A DNA stretch of 64,000 nt, taken from contig PAME01000001.1 of the NCBI GenBank assembly GCA_002707155.1, positions 542,029 through 606,028 of the forward strand, read 5' to 3'. Source of the DNA: Crocinitomicaceae bacterium (lineage in GTDB: Bacteria; Bacteroidota; Bacteroidia; Flavobacteriales_G; Salibacteraceae). A program made the translations under genes and the position numbers. The notes under the pieces are model-generated. The model saw nothing but the letters and a program-made list of their open reading frames with translations. It had not been told where the DNA came from and made no database searches. The first letter of the stretch is position 1. Each line of letters opens with the position of its first letter. Shown here piece by piece: positions 18,124 through 27,495 of the stretch.

Positions 18124-18789
18124 ATGTTAATACTCGTACCTACACCTATTGGAAATTTAGAAGACATGACTTACCGTGCGGTAAGAGTGTTGTCTGAAGT
18201 GGATGGCATTTTGGCTGAAGACACGAGACAGACTTCTAAATTGCTCAAGCATTACGAAATTTCAAAACCAGTATCTGCCTTTCATCAGCACAACGAGCAT
18301 AAGGCTTTACAGCGAATGATTGAGCGTATGCAAGGTGGTGAAACATTGGCATTAGTAAGTGATGCAGGAACTCCAGGGATATCCGATCCAGGGTTCTTAT
18401 TAGTAAGGGAGTGTATAAAAAACGATATTAAAATTGAAACCCTCCCGGGAGCAACCGCATTTGTACCTGCATTGGTTAATAGTGGTTTGCCTTGCGATCG
18501 ATTTGTTTTCGAAGGTTTTTTGCCTCATAAAAAGGGCCGCCAAACCAAACTGAAATTATTAGCTCAAGAAGAACGAACCATCGTTTTATACGAATCGCCG
18601 CACCGCTTGGTAAAAACCTTGGGGCAACTCATCGAGTTTTTTGAAGAGGATAGAACGGTTTGTGTTTCTAGGGAATTGACCAAAGTTTACGAAGAAAATA
18701 GAAGAGGAAAATGTTCTGAAGTGCTTAAACATTATGAAGAACACCCTCCCAAAGGTGAAATAGTATTGATAATAGCAGGAACAAGCTAA
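18124..18789 (+). CDS. rsmI: 16S rRNA (cytidine(1402)-2'-O)-methyltransferase
   Basis: A 221-aa SAM-dependent tetrapyrrole-methylase-fold enzyme that methylates C1402 of 16S rRNA at the decoding centre. Diagnostic motifs are LVPTPIGNLEDMTYRA at the N-terminus, ILAEDTRQT, ALVSDAGTPGISDPG, ETLPGATAFVPALVNSG, FEGFLPHKKGRQ and YESPHRL. It lacks the C-terminal extension of longer RsmI proteins, as is usual in Bacteroidota. Confidence 0.97.
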   Translation: MLILVPTPIGNLEDMTYRAVRVLSEVDGILAEDTRQTSKLLKHYEISKPVSAFHQHNEHKALQRMIERMQGGETLALVSDAGTPGISDPGFLLVRECIKNDIKIETLPGATAFVPALVNSGLPCDRFVFEGFLPHKKGRQTKLKLLAQEERTIVLYESPHRLVKTLGQLIEFFEEDRTVCVSRELTKVYEENRRGKCSEVLKHYEEHPPKGEIVLIIAGTS

Positions 18790-18823
18790 AATTCGGCAGA
18801 CGTTTAACCTAATAATTAATCAG

Positions 18824-21800
18824 ATGAAAAGTTTAAAATCATATTCCAAAAATGTATTAAAAGCAGTATTAGTGCTTTTAACGATTACCCTTTTTAGTCC
18901 TGAACTTTCAGCTTCACACATAGTCGGAGGTGGAATTACCTATAAGGCATTGGGAGGTGGTCGATATTATATTGAAACATTTGTTCTTCGAGATTGCAAT
19001 GGTGCAAGTTATAGTTCAACGGCCGAAACGGTAGATGCTATTTGTACTAGCAACCTGAGAGCTGGATGGACTGTTCATACTGTTTCACATTTAGCCTTTG
19101 TAGCACCATCTCCAACACCTTTTGGAGGACCCTATGCTGGAATTATAGTAACTAGCGGTTCAAATCCAGTGGTAGCTGAAGAGGTTTCTAGCGTTTGCGA
19201 TAAGTTATTGGACCCTACTCGTTCGCCAAGTACCAAATGTCGAAACAGAGCCAGTGCAGCACAAGGATATATGCGTTTTAAATTTTCTGCAATCATAACG
19301 CTGTCGTCATGCGACTCTTGGCGATTGGGTTTTTCGCCAGTTTGTTGTAGGAATACTGGTAGTAGTAATACAAGTTCCGGTGGAATGTATATGCACTCAT
19401 TTATTAACACAAAAGACTACCCTAATAATTCTGCACCAGCTTTTAACGATGAATATAAACCATATGTATCCGCTTGTGTTGGGCAAGAAACGTCTTATGC
19501 TGCTGGAGGAACTGATTTTGATGGGGACAGCTTAGTCTTTGAATTGTCTTGCGCCATGCAAGATTCAATGCGATGTGTTACTTACAACACAGGATTTTCG
19601 GCAGCTTTTCCTATCCCTCGAATTAGAATGGACACCAATACTGGATTGTTGACTTTTACACCTGTAAGTGCTGGAAAAAGAGTGATTGCATACTGGGTCA
19701 AAGAATATGATAAGTGTTCAGGAAAATTAAAAGCTAAAACCTTACGTGATATTCAAGTTCGTGTCATAGCATGCTCAAATAAAGTACCCTATGTTTCTAA
19801 TAAATTTAGCAACCTTCAGGGAAACGCTTTCCGAGATAGCAAGGGAGTAATACATGTTGGTGTGGGCGAAACTATTTCTTGGGACGAAACATTTGCCGAT
19901 TCCAATATCACCGATTCTATTCACATAAAATCAACTGTTTCACAAGCACTTCCGGGAGCAACCTATAAAATTGTCTCCACGGGTAAAAAAAATGAAGTGA
20001 TTGTTAGGTATACATGGACGGCAGTAGCTGGTAAAAATCAAACAAAAATATTTTCAACGTTCTTTAATGATGATTTTTGTGAATACATAGGGAATTCAGC
20101 TACAGCCACAACTCTTAAAGTAGGAATCGCGGTTAATATCAATGGTGGAAAAGAAATAGGACTAGGCGACAGCATAAGAGCATGTATGGGCGATACCATT
20201 AAATTAGCTGCACATGGAGCAACACACTTTACTTGGTCTCGAGTTAGTGGAAATCAGCTGGTACAAGGTGTTAATTGGTTTTTAGATACTAACCCAGGAA
20301 TAGACACCGGAGCAACTGCAAAATTAATTGTTACACAAACAACCGTATTGGCCGTTAGAGTTACACAAGCAAAAGATGAATGCGGTCGAGTTGTGCAAGG
20401 AATCCCCTTGGCAGATACTTTAGCTATCCTTGCTAACGATAGTTTTTCGGTAGTTAATGTATTGGACACCATTCTGTGTTTACCCGATACGAATTTCTTG
20501 AATATTAATACTTCGAAGCCATTGGGAAATTATACCTACCAGTGGTCATCAGCCCATCATTTAACTAACGATACCATAGCAAATCCAATGTTGAAGAATT
20601 TGAATTCGGATAAATTGTTTAACGTTACGGTCACTTCAGATTCTGGTTGTTCAAGAGTTGGATTTGTAAATGTTTTGGCTGCTCCGCCATTTCCAAAAGG
20701 ATCTTTTATAACGAATTTGGATACTTTCTTATGCAACGGTGATACTATAGATCTTAAATTAAATTTAGGTGAAATTGATTATGGAAGTTGCGCAGCTACT
20801 TCGGTTCCTTGTTTAGGAAGTCCAAACAAAAAAACGGTGGGTACCGCATCATTTACTAGCGACACAACTTCTTTATTATATCCACTAGTATATTCTTCCA
20901 CACAAAAGAGTGGTAAAATGCAGTTTCTATATACTTCGACCTTGCTTAAAAGCTATGGTTTAAAGAAAGGACTCATCACCTCACTGGGTTTTAATGTCGC
21001 TGCACTCCCTTCTGTAAACGCCAATTATAAGGACTTTACCATCAAAATGTCTTGCGTTTGGAACAGTACTATTAATAGTTTTTTACTTGCCAATATGTCT
21101 GAAGTGTATTCACCTAAAAACTACACACCAAACACAGGTTGGAACACACATGAATTCGATCAAGATTTTGCTTGGGATGGTACTTCGAACATCTTGGTAG
21201 AAATATGTTGGGTAACTGTTGCAAAACAAAATTACCACCCAAAAATGGATTTTTATTCAGCAGGATATGCAAGCTCAAGATCTTATACTCCCGGAACAGA
21301 CAGCACAGCATGTTCTGAAAATAGTTTAGGCGGAAACAGTTTTATGCTACCGTATACTCAATTTGGAGTTTGTTCAGGTGTACTGAATTCAAATTATAAA
21401 TACAGCTGGAAGAGCACAACAACTGGTAAAACAAGTGGTTTTATCTCCAATACAACTTCAGATTCTATTCGAATCGCTTTAGGTTCCAACACTGCGCGAG
21501 ATTTTGTAGTAACCCTATCGGATACTTCTGGAGCATGCATGCAGGAAATACCTACTGCAGTTCAGTTACTTAGCAAATACAACACGAAACCAGATAGTAT
21601 GCCACCACTTTGCGAAACAAATGGGTTGTTTCAATTAACAGCTCCAACTCCAAATAATGTTACCACCCCTGGCGGAAAATGGACTGGTGCCGGAATTGTG
21701 GACAGTAGAAATGGAACTTGGGATAGAAAAAAATCTGGAGTAGGAACCTTTAAAGTCTACTATGAAATAACCGGTAATGGATGTGCGTCAAAAGACTCCA

Positions 21801-23245
21801 CCGAGATTACTATTTTACCCATACCAAACGGAGGGCTATTGAATTTAGATTTTATCTGTGGGTCAAAAGGTACCGTATCGGAGCATGAATTAAAAGGAAT
21901 TACTTCTGGCGGTTCTTTTTCCGGAACCTGGGTGAACCGTGTACTAAAAGGAGGTGCGTTTGCATATTTTATCGACGGAACTAAATACAACACCTCAGGT
22001 GGAAAATCAGATACAGCAGTAGTTCGACATATTGTGAAACAAGGTTCATGTACAAAAGATACCCTTTTAAAAATTCCTGTATTAGCGCATTGGGACTCCA
22101 CCTATTTAGGGGTTTACAATAATGGATTACCAATATTTACGGATAAATTTTGTGCTACATCAGGTTCTGATACCTTAGCTGTAAGAGGCAAGCATCCGAT
22201 TTGGAGAATGGTTGATCCGCAAAACAAAAGCGCCATTGTAGATTCAGTAAACGGAATATTTAATCCATCATTGGTAACAAAAAGTGTAAACGGAAAGGTT
22301 GAAATAGAAGTTGAAAACAATGGGTTTTGTGGAGCAAAAGGTCGGTTTTTTGTTGATCTAAATGCCGCACCAGAAGTTAGAATTTTATCGGAAGATTTTT
22401 GTTTTAAGGTTCCAGGCAACTGCATAGGCTCTAATGTTCCAGCAAACAAACAATTAGACACTCTATTGGTAAGAGTAGCAAAATATCCTTTTACCAAAAT
22501 TGATAATTCGAATCCAGCGACCTATGTTGATGTAGTAGACGCAACCGCTGCAAATACGGGTTGGACAGGACTTAAGGGCATTGGGTCTACTCGTTGGAAC
22601 GGATATTTCTGGATGAATTTTTCAGACCGTTGTGCGCATAGGTTTTGCAGTTTACCCCCTAATGGTTATCCAATAAGTTATAGAACTGCTATTTCTTACC
22701 GTCCTTGGAAAACTGACAGTATCTGTTACTCGGTTGATTCTACTTCTATATTTATGGATAATAATTTCAAACTGAACCTTACACAAACAGGGTCATTGTG
22801 CAACGATGGTAAAGTTGAGTTAGAAGTTTCCACCAATAAACCCGGTGCTGCCTTTAGTTGGAATGATGGTTCTACTAATACCAAAAAAACAGTATCCAAA
22901 ATAGGTGTTTACAAAGTATCTGCTTCTTATAAATATTGCGACACTAAAGATTCGGTGAACATTTCGGGTTGTGTTGGATTGGGGGAATTAGAAACAAGTA
23001 TTGAAGCTAAATTGTATCCAAATCCAACACGAGATCGAATTCATTTAAAAATGGAAAACGCGGACAAGAATATTTCACTTTCTATATTTTCTATGACGGG
23101 CCAATTGGTTGATGAATTCAACTTCGATGCTGAAACTGGAAAGGTTGAAGCAGATATAAATGTTTCAAGACTGCCGGCTGGCGTTTATTCGTTTAGGGTT
23201 TCAAATTCTTCAAAAACGAATACCTACCGAGTTGTGATCGAATAG
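18824..23245 (+). CDS. Large secreted protein with type IX secretion C-terminal sorting domain
   Basis: A 1473-aa exported protein. The signal peptide covers about residues 1-31. The mature N-terminus SHIVGGGITYKALGGGRYYI is a hallmark of a Bacteroidota surface-protein family with an N-terminal Ig-like domain. Numerous Cys residues and Ig/PKD-like repeats follow (the pattern G-x-Y-T-Y-Q-W-S occurs near residue 570). The C-terminal ~75 residues (KLYPNPTRDRIHLKME, then RLPAGVYSFRVS) form a type A T9SS sorting domain. No catalytic motif is seen, so a surface matrix or adhesion role is inferred. It has its own downstream terminator at 23268-23302. Confidence 0.85.
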   Translation: MKSLKSYSKNVLKAVLVLLTITLFSPELSASHIVGGGITYKALGGGRYYIETFVLRDCNGASYSSTAETVDAICTSNLRAGWTVHTVSHLAFVAPSPTPFGGPYAGIIVTSGSNPVVAEEVSSVCDKLLDPTRSPSTKCRNRASAAQGYMRFKFSAIITLSSCDSWRLGFSPVCCRNTGSSNTSSGGMYMHSFINTKDYPNNSAPAFNDEYKPYVSACVGQETSYAAGGTDFDGDSLVFELSCAMQDSMRCVTYNTGFSAAFPIPRIRMDTNTGLLTFTPVSAGKRVIAYWVKEYDKCSGKLKAKTLRDIQVRVIACSNKVPYVSNKFSNLQGNAFRDSKGVIHVGVGETISWDETFADSNITDSIHIKSTVSQALPGATYKIVSTGKKNEVIVRYTWTAVAGKNQTKIFSTFFNDDFCEYIGNSATATTLKVGIAVNINGGKEIGLGDSIRACMGDTIKLAAHGATHFTWSRVSGNQLVQGVNWFLDTNPGIDTGATAKLIVTQTTVLAVRVTQAKDECGRVVQGIPLADTLAILANDSFSVVNVLDTILCLPDTNFLNINTSKPLGNYTYQWSSAHHLTNDTIANPMLKNLNSDKLFNVTVTSDSGCSRVGFVNVLAAPPFPKGSFITNLDTFLCNGDTIDLKLNLGEIDYGSCAATSVPCLGSPNKKTVGTASFTSDTTSLLYPLVYSSTQKSGKMQFLYTSTLLKSYGLKKGLITSLGFNVAALPSVNANYKDFTIKMSCVWNSTINSFLLANMSEVYSPKNYTPNTGWNTHEFDQDFAWDGTSNILVEICWVTVAKQNYHPKMDFYSAGYASSRSYTPGTDSTACSENSLGGNSFMLPYTQFGVCSGVLNSNYKYSWKSTTTGKTSGFISNTTSDSIRIALGSNTARDFVVTLSDTSGACMQEIPTAVQLLSKYNTKPDSMPPLCETNGLFQLTAPTPNNVTTPGGKWTGAGIVDSRNGTWDRKKSGVGTFKVYYEITGNGCASKDSTEITILPIPNGGLLNLDFICGSKGTVSEHELKGITSGGSFSGTWVNRVLKGGAFAYFIDGTKYNTSGGKSDTAVVRHIVKQGSCTKDTLLKIPVLAHWDSTYLGVYNNGLPIFTDKFCATSGSDTLAVRGKHPIWRMVDPQNKSAIVDSVNGIFNPSLVTKSVNGKVEIEVENNGFCGAKGRFFVDLNAAPEVRILSEDFCFKVPGNCIGSNVPANKQLDTLLVRVAKYPFTKIDNSNPATYVDVVDATAANTGWTGLKGIGSTRWNGYFWMNFSDRCAHRFCSLPPNGYPISYRTAISYRPWKTDSICYSVDSTSIFMDNNFKLNLTQTGSLCNDGKVELEVSTNKPGAAFSWNDGSTNTKKTVSKIGVYKVSASYKYCDTKDSVNISGCVGLGELETSIEAKLYPNPTRDRIHLKMENADKNISLSIFSMTGQLVDEFNFDAETGKVEADINVSRLPAGVYSFRVSNSSKTNTYRVVIE

Positions 23246-23267
23246 AATTTCCTTCATATAAAATTTC

Positions 23268-23302
23268 AAAAAGGGCGGTTAATTTCTTTAACCGCTCTTT
23301 TT
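23268..23302 (+). terminator. Terminator after the 1473-aa T9SS protein gene
   Basis: A 15-bp stem (23268-23282 with 23288-23302, one G-T pair) starting with A5 and ending with T5. Confidence 0.85.
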
Positions 23303-23323
23303 ATTTTCAGTCCATTGCTCCAT

Positions 23324-23331
23324 TAAATTTG
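23324..23331 (+). promoter_or_regulatory. Putative -7 element TAAATTTG of recG
   Basis: TAAATTTG followed by TAGCAAAAC, 15 nt before the TTG start of recG. Confidence 0.5.
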
Positions 23332-23346
23332 TAGCAAAACAAGTAC

Positions 23347-25455
23347 TTGTCTTTACTCGATACGTCTATAGAATTTTTGAAGGGAGTTGGCCCAAAACGT
23401 GCCGAACTACTGAACAAAGAATTGGGTATTTTCAACTATCGAGGTCTTTTGGAATATTACCCTTTCCGATATGTAGATAAAACCCAATATCATAAGAGCA
23501 ACGCGATTTCGCCAGAGGATGCGCTTATTCAAGTAAAAGGAAAACTGGGGAAAATCCAAATTTCTGGAAGGCCTCCTAAGCAAAGGATGGTAGCTGAGTT
23601 TATTGATGATTCAGGGTCTATTGATTTGGTTTGGTTCAAAGGCATTCGATTTATAAAACCGACATTAAAACCCGATACCGAATACGTAGCATTTGGTCGG
23701 CCCAACTTTTTTAATGGAAGAATAAACATTGCTCATCCTGACCTAGCTGAATTTAATGCTGAAGAGGAAATGCTCAATGCCAAGTTGCAACCCATTTATT
23801 CAACTACCGAAAAGCTAAGCGGAAGAGGAATGAACAGCAAAGGAATTGAGCGCTTGCAAAAGACCTTGCTGGTTGATGTCTTTAAAGAAATTCAAGAAAT
23901 ACTGCCGGCCGATCAAATAGAAAAATGGCATTTAATATCTCGAAGAAAATCGTTTAAAGAAGTTCATTTTCCAGAGAGCCCCGAGTTGTTACAAAAAGCC
24001 CGCTGGCGTTTAAAGTATGAGGAATTCTTTTTTATTCAGTTGCAAGTCTTACGAACTCAAATGGCGAACAAGGCCAAGTTTAAAGGCTTTGTATTTGACC
24101 TAATAGGAGATAAGTTTAATACCTTTTTCAAACACAATTTACCCTTTGAACTTACAGGCGCTCAAAAACGCGTATTGAAAGAAATTAGATTTGATTTGCG
24201 CTCAGGAACTCAAATGAACCGCCTACTTCAGGGTGATGTGGGCAGTGGGAAAACCATTGTGGCCCTTATGTCTGCGTTAATGGCAATTGACAATGGGTTT
24301 CAGGTGGCATTGCTTGCTCCAACTTCAATCCTATCTTACCAGCATTTCGAGGGTTTGCAAGAGCTTTTGGTTGGCTTACCAGTTCGCATAAAGCTATTGA
24401 CTGGAAATACTAAAACAAAGGAGCGAAGAGAGCTCTTACGGGATTTAGCGGAAGGAGAATTAGAAATCCTAGTAGGTACTCATGCTTTGTTGGAAGACAG
24501 AGTGGTCTTTAAAAATTTGGGACTTGCCATTATTGATGAACAGCATCGTTTTGGTGTAGCTCAACGCTCTAGACTTTGGGCAAAAAGTGCTGAACCAACG
24601 AGTCCGCCGCATATGTTGGTAATGACTGCAACACCAATTCCACGAACCTTGGCAATGACACTATATGGCGATTTGGATGTTTCGGTTATCGATGAATTAC
24701 CACCTGGAAGAAAAGCGATTAAAACCATTCATAAAACCGATGCTGGTCGATTGGCAGTTTTTGGTTCTATGCGAAAGGAGATTGCAAAAGGCCGACAAGT
24801 TTATTTGGTTTATCCGCTAATTAACGAATCAGAACAACTGGATTACAAAGATCTAATGGACGGTTATGAATCCATTGCAAGGGCGTTTCCAAATCCCGAA
24901 TACCAAGTAGCTATAGTACATGGTAAAATGAAACCCGCCGATAAGGATTATGAAATGGAACGATTTGTATCGGGTCAGGCGCAAATATTAGTCGCGACAA
25001 CTGTTATTGAGGTTGGTGTAAATGTTCCCAATGCAAGTGTTATGATTATTGAAAGTGCAGAGCGTTTTGGGCTTTCGCAATTGCATCAATTGCGAGGAAG
25101 AGTAGGAAGAGGAGCAGAGCAGAGCTTTTGTATCCTAATGACGGGGAATAAACTGTCTAACGAGGGCAAAAAGCGGATGGAGATTATGGTGCGAACAAAT
25201 GATGGTTTTGAGATTGCTGAAGAAGACCTTCGACTTAGAGGACCGGGAGATTTAATGGGGACTCAACAAAGTGGCTTATTAGATTTGAAAATAGCGGACT
25301 TAGCAAAGGACAATCAGATATTGGTAGCGGCAAGAGAAGAAGCGTTGCAGGTTTTGAATAATGACCCGAATCTTGCTAAACCAGAGCATAGTCAGATTAA
25401 TTTGCAGTTCAGACGGTTTTTAAAAGAGCGACCAAATTGGAGTAGAATATCGTAG
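23347..25455 (+). CDS. recG: ATP-dependent DNA helicase RecG
   Basis: A 702-aa replication-fork-reversal and branch-migration helicase. The N-terminal wedge (OB-fold) spans about residues 45-160, and the N-terminus reads FLKGVGPKRAELL, typical of RecG. The helicase core carries LLQGDVGSGKT (Walker A), DEQHRFGV (DEQH box), MTATPIPRTLAMT and QLRGRVGRG (motif VI). The start must be TTG 23347: an in-frame TAG at 23332-23334 leaves no ATG upstream, and this TTG begins the conserved N-terminus (LSLLDTSIEFLKGVG). Confidence 0.97.
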   Translation: MSLLDTSIEFLKGVGPKRAELLNKELGIFNYRGLLEYYPFRYVDKTQYHKSNAISPEDALIQVKGKLGKIQISGRPPKQRMVAEFIDDSGSIDLVWFKGIRFIKPTLKPDTEYVAFGRPNFFNGRINIAHPDLAEFNAEEEMLNAKLQPIYSTTEKLSGRGMNSKGIERLQKTLLVDVFKEIQEILPADQIEKWHLISRRKSFKEVHFPESPELLQKARWRLKYEEFFFIQLQVLRTQMANKAKFKGFVFDLIGDKFNTFFKHNLPFELTGAQKRVLKEIRFDLRSGTQMNRLLQGDVGSGKTIVALMSALMAIDNGFQVALLAPTSILSYQHFEGLQELLVGLPVRIKLLTGNTKTKERRELLRDLAEGELEILVGTHALLEDRVVFKNLGLAIIDEQHRFGVAQRSRLWAKSAEPTSPPHMLVMTATPIPRTLAMTLYGDLDVSVIDELPPGRKAIKTIHKTDAGRLAVFGSMRKEIAKGRQVYLVYPLINESEQLDYKDLMDGYESIARAFPNPEYQVAIVHGKMKPADKDYEMERFVSGQAQILVATTVIEVGVNVPNASVMIIESAERFGLSQLHQLRGRVGRGAEQSFCILMTGNKLSNEGKKRMEIMVRTNDGFEIAEEDLRLRGPGDLMGTQQSGLLDLKIADLAKDNQILVAAREEALQVLNNDPNLAKPEHSQINLQFRRFLKERPNWSRIS

Positions 25456-25518
25456 CACTAAATTTCATTATTAGGAAGAAGGTTTTTCCAGAGCTAGTGA
25501 GTTATAGTTCGTAATCGC

Positions 25519-25645
25519 TTTCTGCTGAGGCAGAAAAAAGTGTGAAGAACAAATAACGAGCGATGGCTTGCCAAGCTCCTTAAAACCTTCAGAAGAGTTT
25601 TGGTTCACCTTTGCGGTTTTGGGCAAAGGTGAAAGCCTCGAGGCT
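25519..25645. other. Cluster of four perfect inverted repeats in the recG/dehydrogenase gap
   Basis: The 268-nt gap between recG and the next gene holds no ORF but four short perfect palindromes in a row: TTTCTGC/GCAGAAA (25519-25536), GCTTG/CAAGC (25564-25574), TTCACCTTTGC/GCAAAGGTGAA (25604-25633, 11-bp stem, 8-nt loop), and the 12-mer AGCCTCGAGGCT (25634-25645). No U-tract follows the large hairpin, so it is not a plain terminator. A structured RNA or a repeat remnant is possible. Confidence 0.5.
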
Positions 25646-25711
25646 TGAGCGGAAGAAGTAATTATCCTGTTTGTGTAGGACGTAATGCTATACCTGCAAA
25701 CAAACCTTCCC

Positions 25712-25719
25712 TATCTTTG
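25712..25719 (+). promoter_or_regulatory. Putative -7 element TATCTTTG immediately before the dehydrogenase start
   Basis: TATCTTTG lies only 4 nt before the preferred ATG (25724), with CTGC between. A TSS ~7 nt downstream of the element would make the mRNA essentially leaderless. Confidence 0.5.
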
Positions 25720-25723
25720 CTGC

Positions 25724-26671
25724 ATGCCTCAAAAAGGAAAAGTATTATTTATCGATTCTGTTCACTCTATTCTAAGAGATGGATTAGAGCGTGATGGTTG
25801 GCAATGCGATTGGTGTGTTGACGATTCCGTAGCGGAAATAAAGTCAATAATTGGTGAATACGATGGCGTTGTAATTCGGTCCAAATTTCCAATGAATGAT
25901 GAGGTGATTGACTTATCAACTAAGTTGAAATTCATTGCTCGTTCTGGCGCAGGACTAGAAAATATCGATTTGGATTACGCGCAATTCAAAGGCATAAAGA
26001 TTTTTAATTCACCTGAAGGTAACCGAGATGCAGTTGGAGAACAAGCTTTAGGAATGTTACTGAGTTTATTTCAGAAACTAAACCAAGCTGATGCTCAAGT
26101 TCGAAAAGGAATTTGGGACAGAGAAGGCAATCGAGGGATAGAATTGAAAGGAAAAACTGTTGGAATCATCGGTTTTGGAAATATGGGTCGAGCGTTTGCA
26201 CAACGATTACAAGGTTTTGAGTGTGAGGTACTGGCATACGATAAATACGTTCAGGGTTTTGGTAATGAGAAAGTAAGAGAAGTTGGCTTGGCAGAATTAC
26301 AAGAAAAGTCAGATGTCATCAGTTTTCATACTCCATTGACTGAAGAAACTCAATATTATTTCAATGCACCTTTTATTGAAAATTGCAAAAAGTCATTTTA
26401 CCTGATCAATACTGCCAGGGGGAAAATTGTTGAAACAGCCGCTTTAGTGCAGGGACTTGAATCGGGAATGGTAGAAGGAGCTTGCCTAGATGTATTAGAA
26501 TACGAGAGCAGCTCATTTGAGAGCACTCTAGAAGGAGAGCTTCCAGTGCCGCTGGAATACCTTTTGAAAAGCAACAAAACCCTTCTCACACCCCATGTTG
26601 CGGGTTGGACAACAGAGAGCTATGAAAAACTATCGTTTTTTCTTCTTGAGAAAATAAGGGCCAACTTTTAG
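25724..26671 (+). CDS. D-2-hydroxyacid dehydrogenase (phosphoglycerate dehydrogenase-like)
   Basis: A 315-aa NAD-dependent enzyme. ATG 25724 is preferred over the in-frame ATG at 25685 because it starts at the family's usual N-terminus (PQKGKVLFIDSVH) and because a -7 element lies between the two. Motifs seen are FIARSGAGLENID (catalytic Arg), the NAD-binding GKTVGIIGFGNMGRAFAQRL, NTARGKIVET, and LTPHVAGWT (catalytic His). It may supply serine biosynthesis as SerA, but no ACT domain or ser genes are nearby, so the substrate is left open. Confidence 0.9.
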   Translation: MPQKGKVLFIDSVHSILRDGLERDGWQCDWCVDDSVAEIKSIIGEYDGVVIRSKFPMNDEVIDLSTKLKFIARSGAGLENIDLDYAQFKGIKIFNSPEGNRDAVGEQALGMLLSLFQKLNQADAQVRKGIWDREGNRGIELKGKTVGIIGFGNMGRAFAQRLQGFECEVLAYDKYVQGFGNEKVREVGLAELQEKSDVISFHTPLTEETQYYFNAPFIENCKKSFYLINTARGKIVETAALVQGLESGMVEGACLDVLEYESSSFESTLEGELPVPLEYLLKSNKTLLTPHVAGWTTESYEKLSFFLLEKIRANF

Positions 26672-26691
26672 CCGCGCTTCTTCAATCTAGG

Positions 26692-26814
26692 GTCATTCCG
26701 TAAACGTAAATGAACAGTTTTACTGCAGTTAAACAAAAGAAAAACCGAGATTCCGGATAGAAGGTTCAACTCGATTTCGTTCCTTAATCGTCTCACCTAT
26801 TCTTCCGGAATGAC
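26692..26814. repeat. 123-bp palindromic intergenic element with 9-bp terminal inverted repeats
   Basis: It begins GTCATTCCG (26692-26700) and ends CGGAATGAC (26806-26814). Inside, GATTCCGGATAGAAG pairs partly with ATTCTTCCGGAATGAC, so the right half folds into a hairpin. The sequence is related to the element at 49156-49320. It is non-coding and belongs to the GTCATTC/GAATGAC repeat family. Confidence 0.7.
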
Positions 26815-26881
26815 GACAAGTAAATTAGCGTGAAGATTCACAGAAAATTTATTTCCACTTCACCAAGAATTTTCTAAACTC

Positions 26882-27238
26882 TTATTTCATGTCGTTATAA
26901 ATGCGTGCAAAACCTTCCATATTGTCTCTGATTTTCACATGATCCTCAAAGTGCACATGATTCAATGCTACCGGATGATCTTTAGCAAATTCAGCCAGTT
27001 TATGTTCTTTTGCATTGATATCGTGTAAGAAGGTATCGATGTTTTGTTTTTGAACGATAAACTGATTTTTAAAGTGCTCTACTTCACGCAGCATATCCTT
27101 CTCATCTTCATGGAAAAATGTCACTTCTTTTAGGCGCTTTGTAAGGAATTTTAATTCGTCGTCGCAAAAGATTAATTCCTTCTTCCACATTTCGTGTTCG
27201 AAATGCAGGTCTCTCATATATATTGCTTTTTCTTTCAT
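26882..27238 (-). CDS. Small helical protein of unknown function
   Basis: A 118-aa cytoplasmic protein with no recognised family. It is almost wholly charged and heptad-like, with many His, Glu, Lys and Phe (FFHEDEKDMLREVEHFKNQF), which suggests a helical bundle or coiled coil. His is unusually frequent (about nine residues), so metal binding is conceivable but speculative. It stands alone between two repeat elements. Confidence 0.65.
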   Translation of the reverse strand: MKEKAIYMRDLHFEHEMWKKELIFCDDELKFLTKRLKEVTFFHEDEKDMLREVEHFKNQFIVQKQNIDTFLHDINAKEHKLAEFAKDHPVALNHVHFEDHVKIRDNMEGFARIYNDMK

Positions 27239-27413
27239 GATGTCTAATTTTATTACTCAAATTCTATTCAAAACATGAATATTGTCAGTTAAGAGAAGTT
27301 CTTTTTTTTGTTCTTCAATAAGTACTTTTTATGATAACTGTAGGTCTTGAGAATATTCCACTTAGTAAACGCGAAGTGAATAGACCAACAAGTTCGGTGA
27401 ACTCTCCTTATTT

Positions 27414-27481
27414 GTCATTCTCTACATAGGTGAATCTGTCCGGTGCCTAAATAGATAGATTCCCGCCTGCGCGGGAATGAC
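27414..27481. repeat. REP-like element, 68 bp
   Basis: It starts GTCATTCTCTACATAGG and ends with a strong hairpin, GATTCCCGCCTGCGCGGGAATGAC-like, at 27458-27481 (stem ATTCCCGC/GCGGGAAT). It is the closest relative of the copy at 50961-51027. It lies just downstream of the glucosaminidase gene. Confidence 0.75.
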
Positions 27482-27495
27482 GTATGAAAAAATAA

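Noticed and set aside
22114-22497. Minus-strand frame of 127 aa inside the large T9SS gene
   Set aside because: A shadow frame. The plus strand is clearly coding with signal peptide and sorting domain.
25456-25723. Insertion sequence remnant
   Set aside because: No transposase fragment or terminal inverted repeats could be found, so it is reported only as a structured non-coding stretch.
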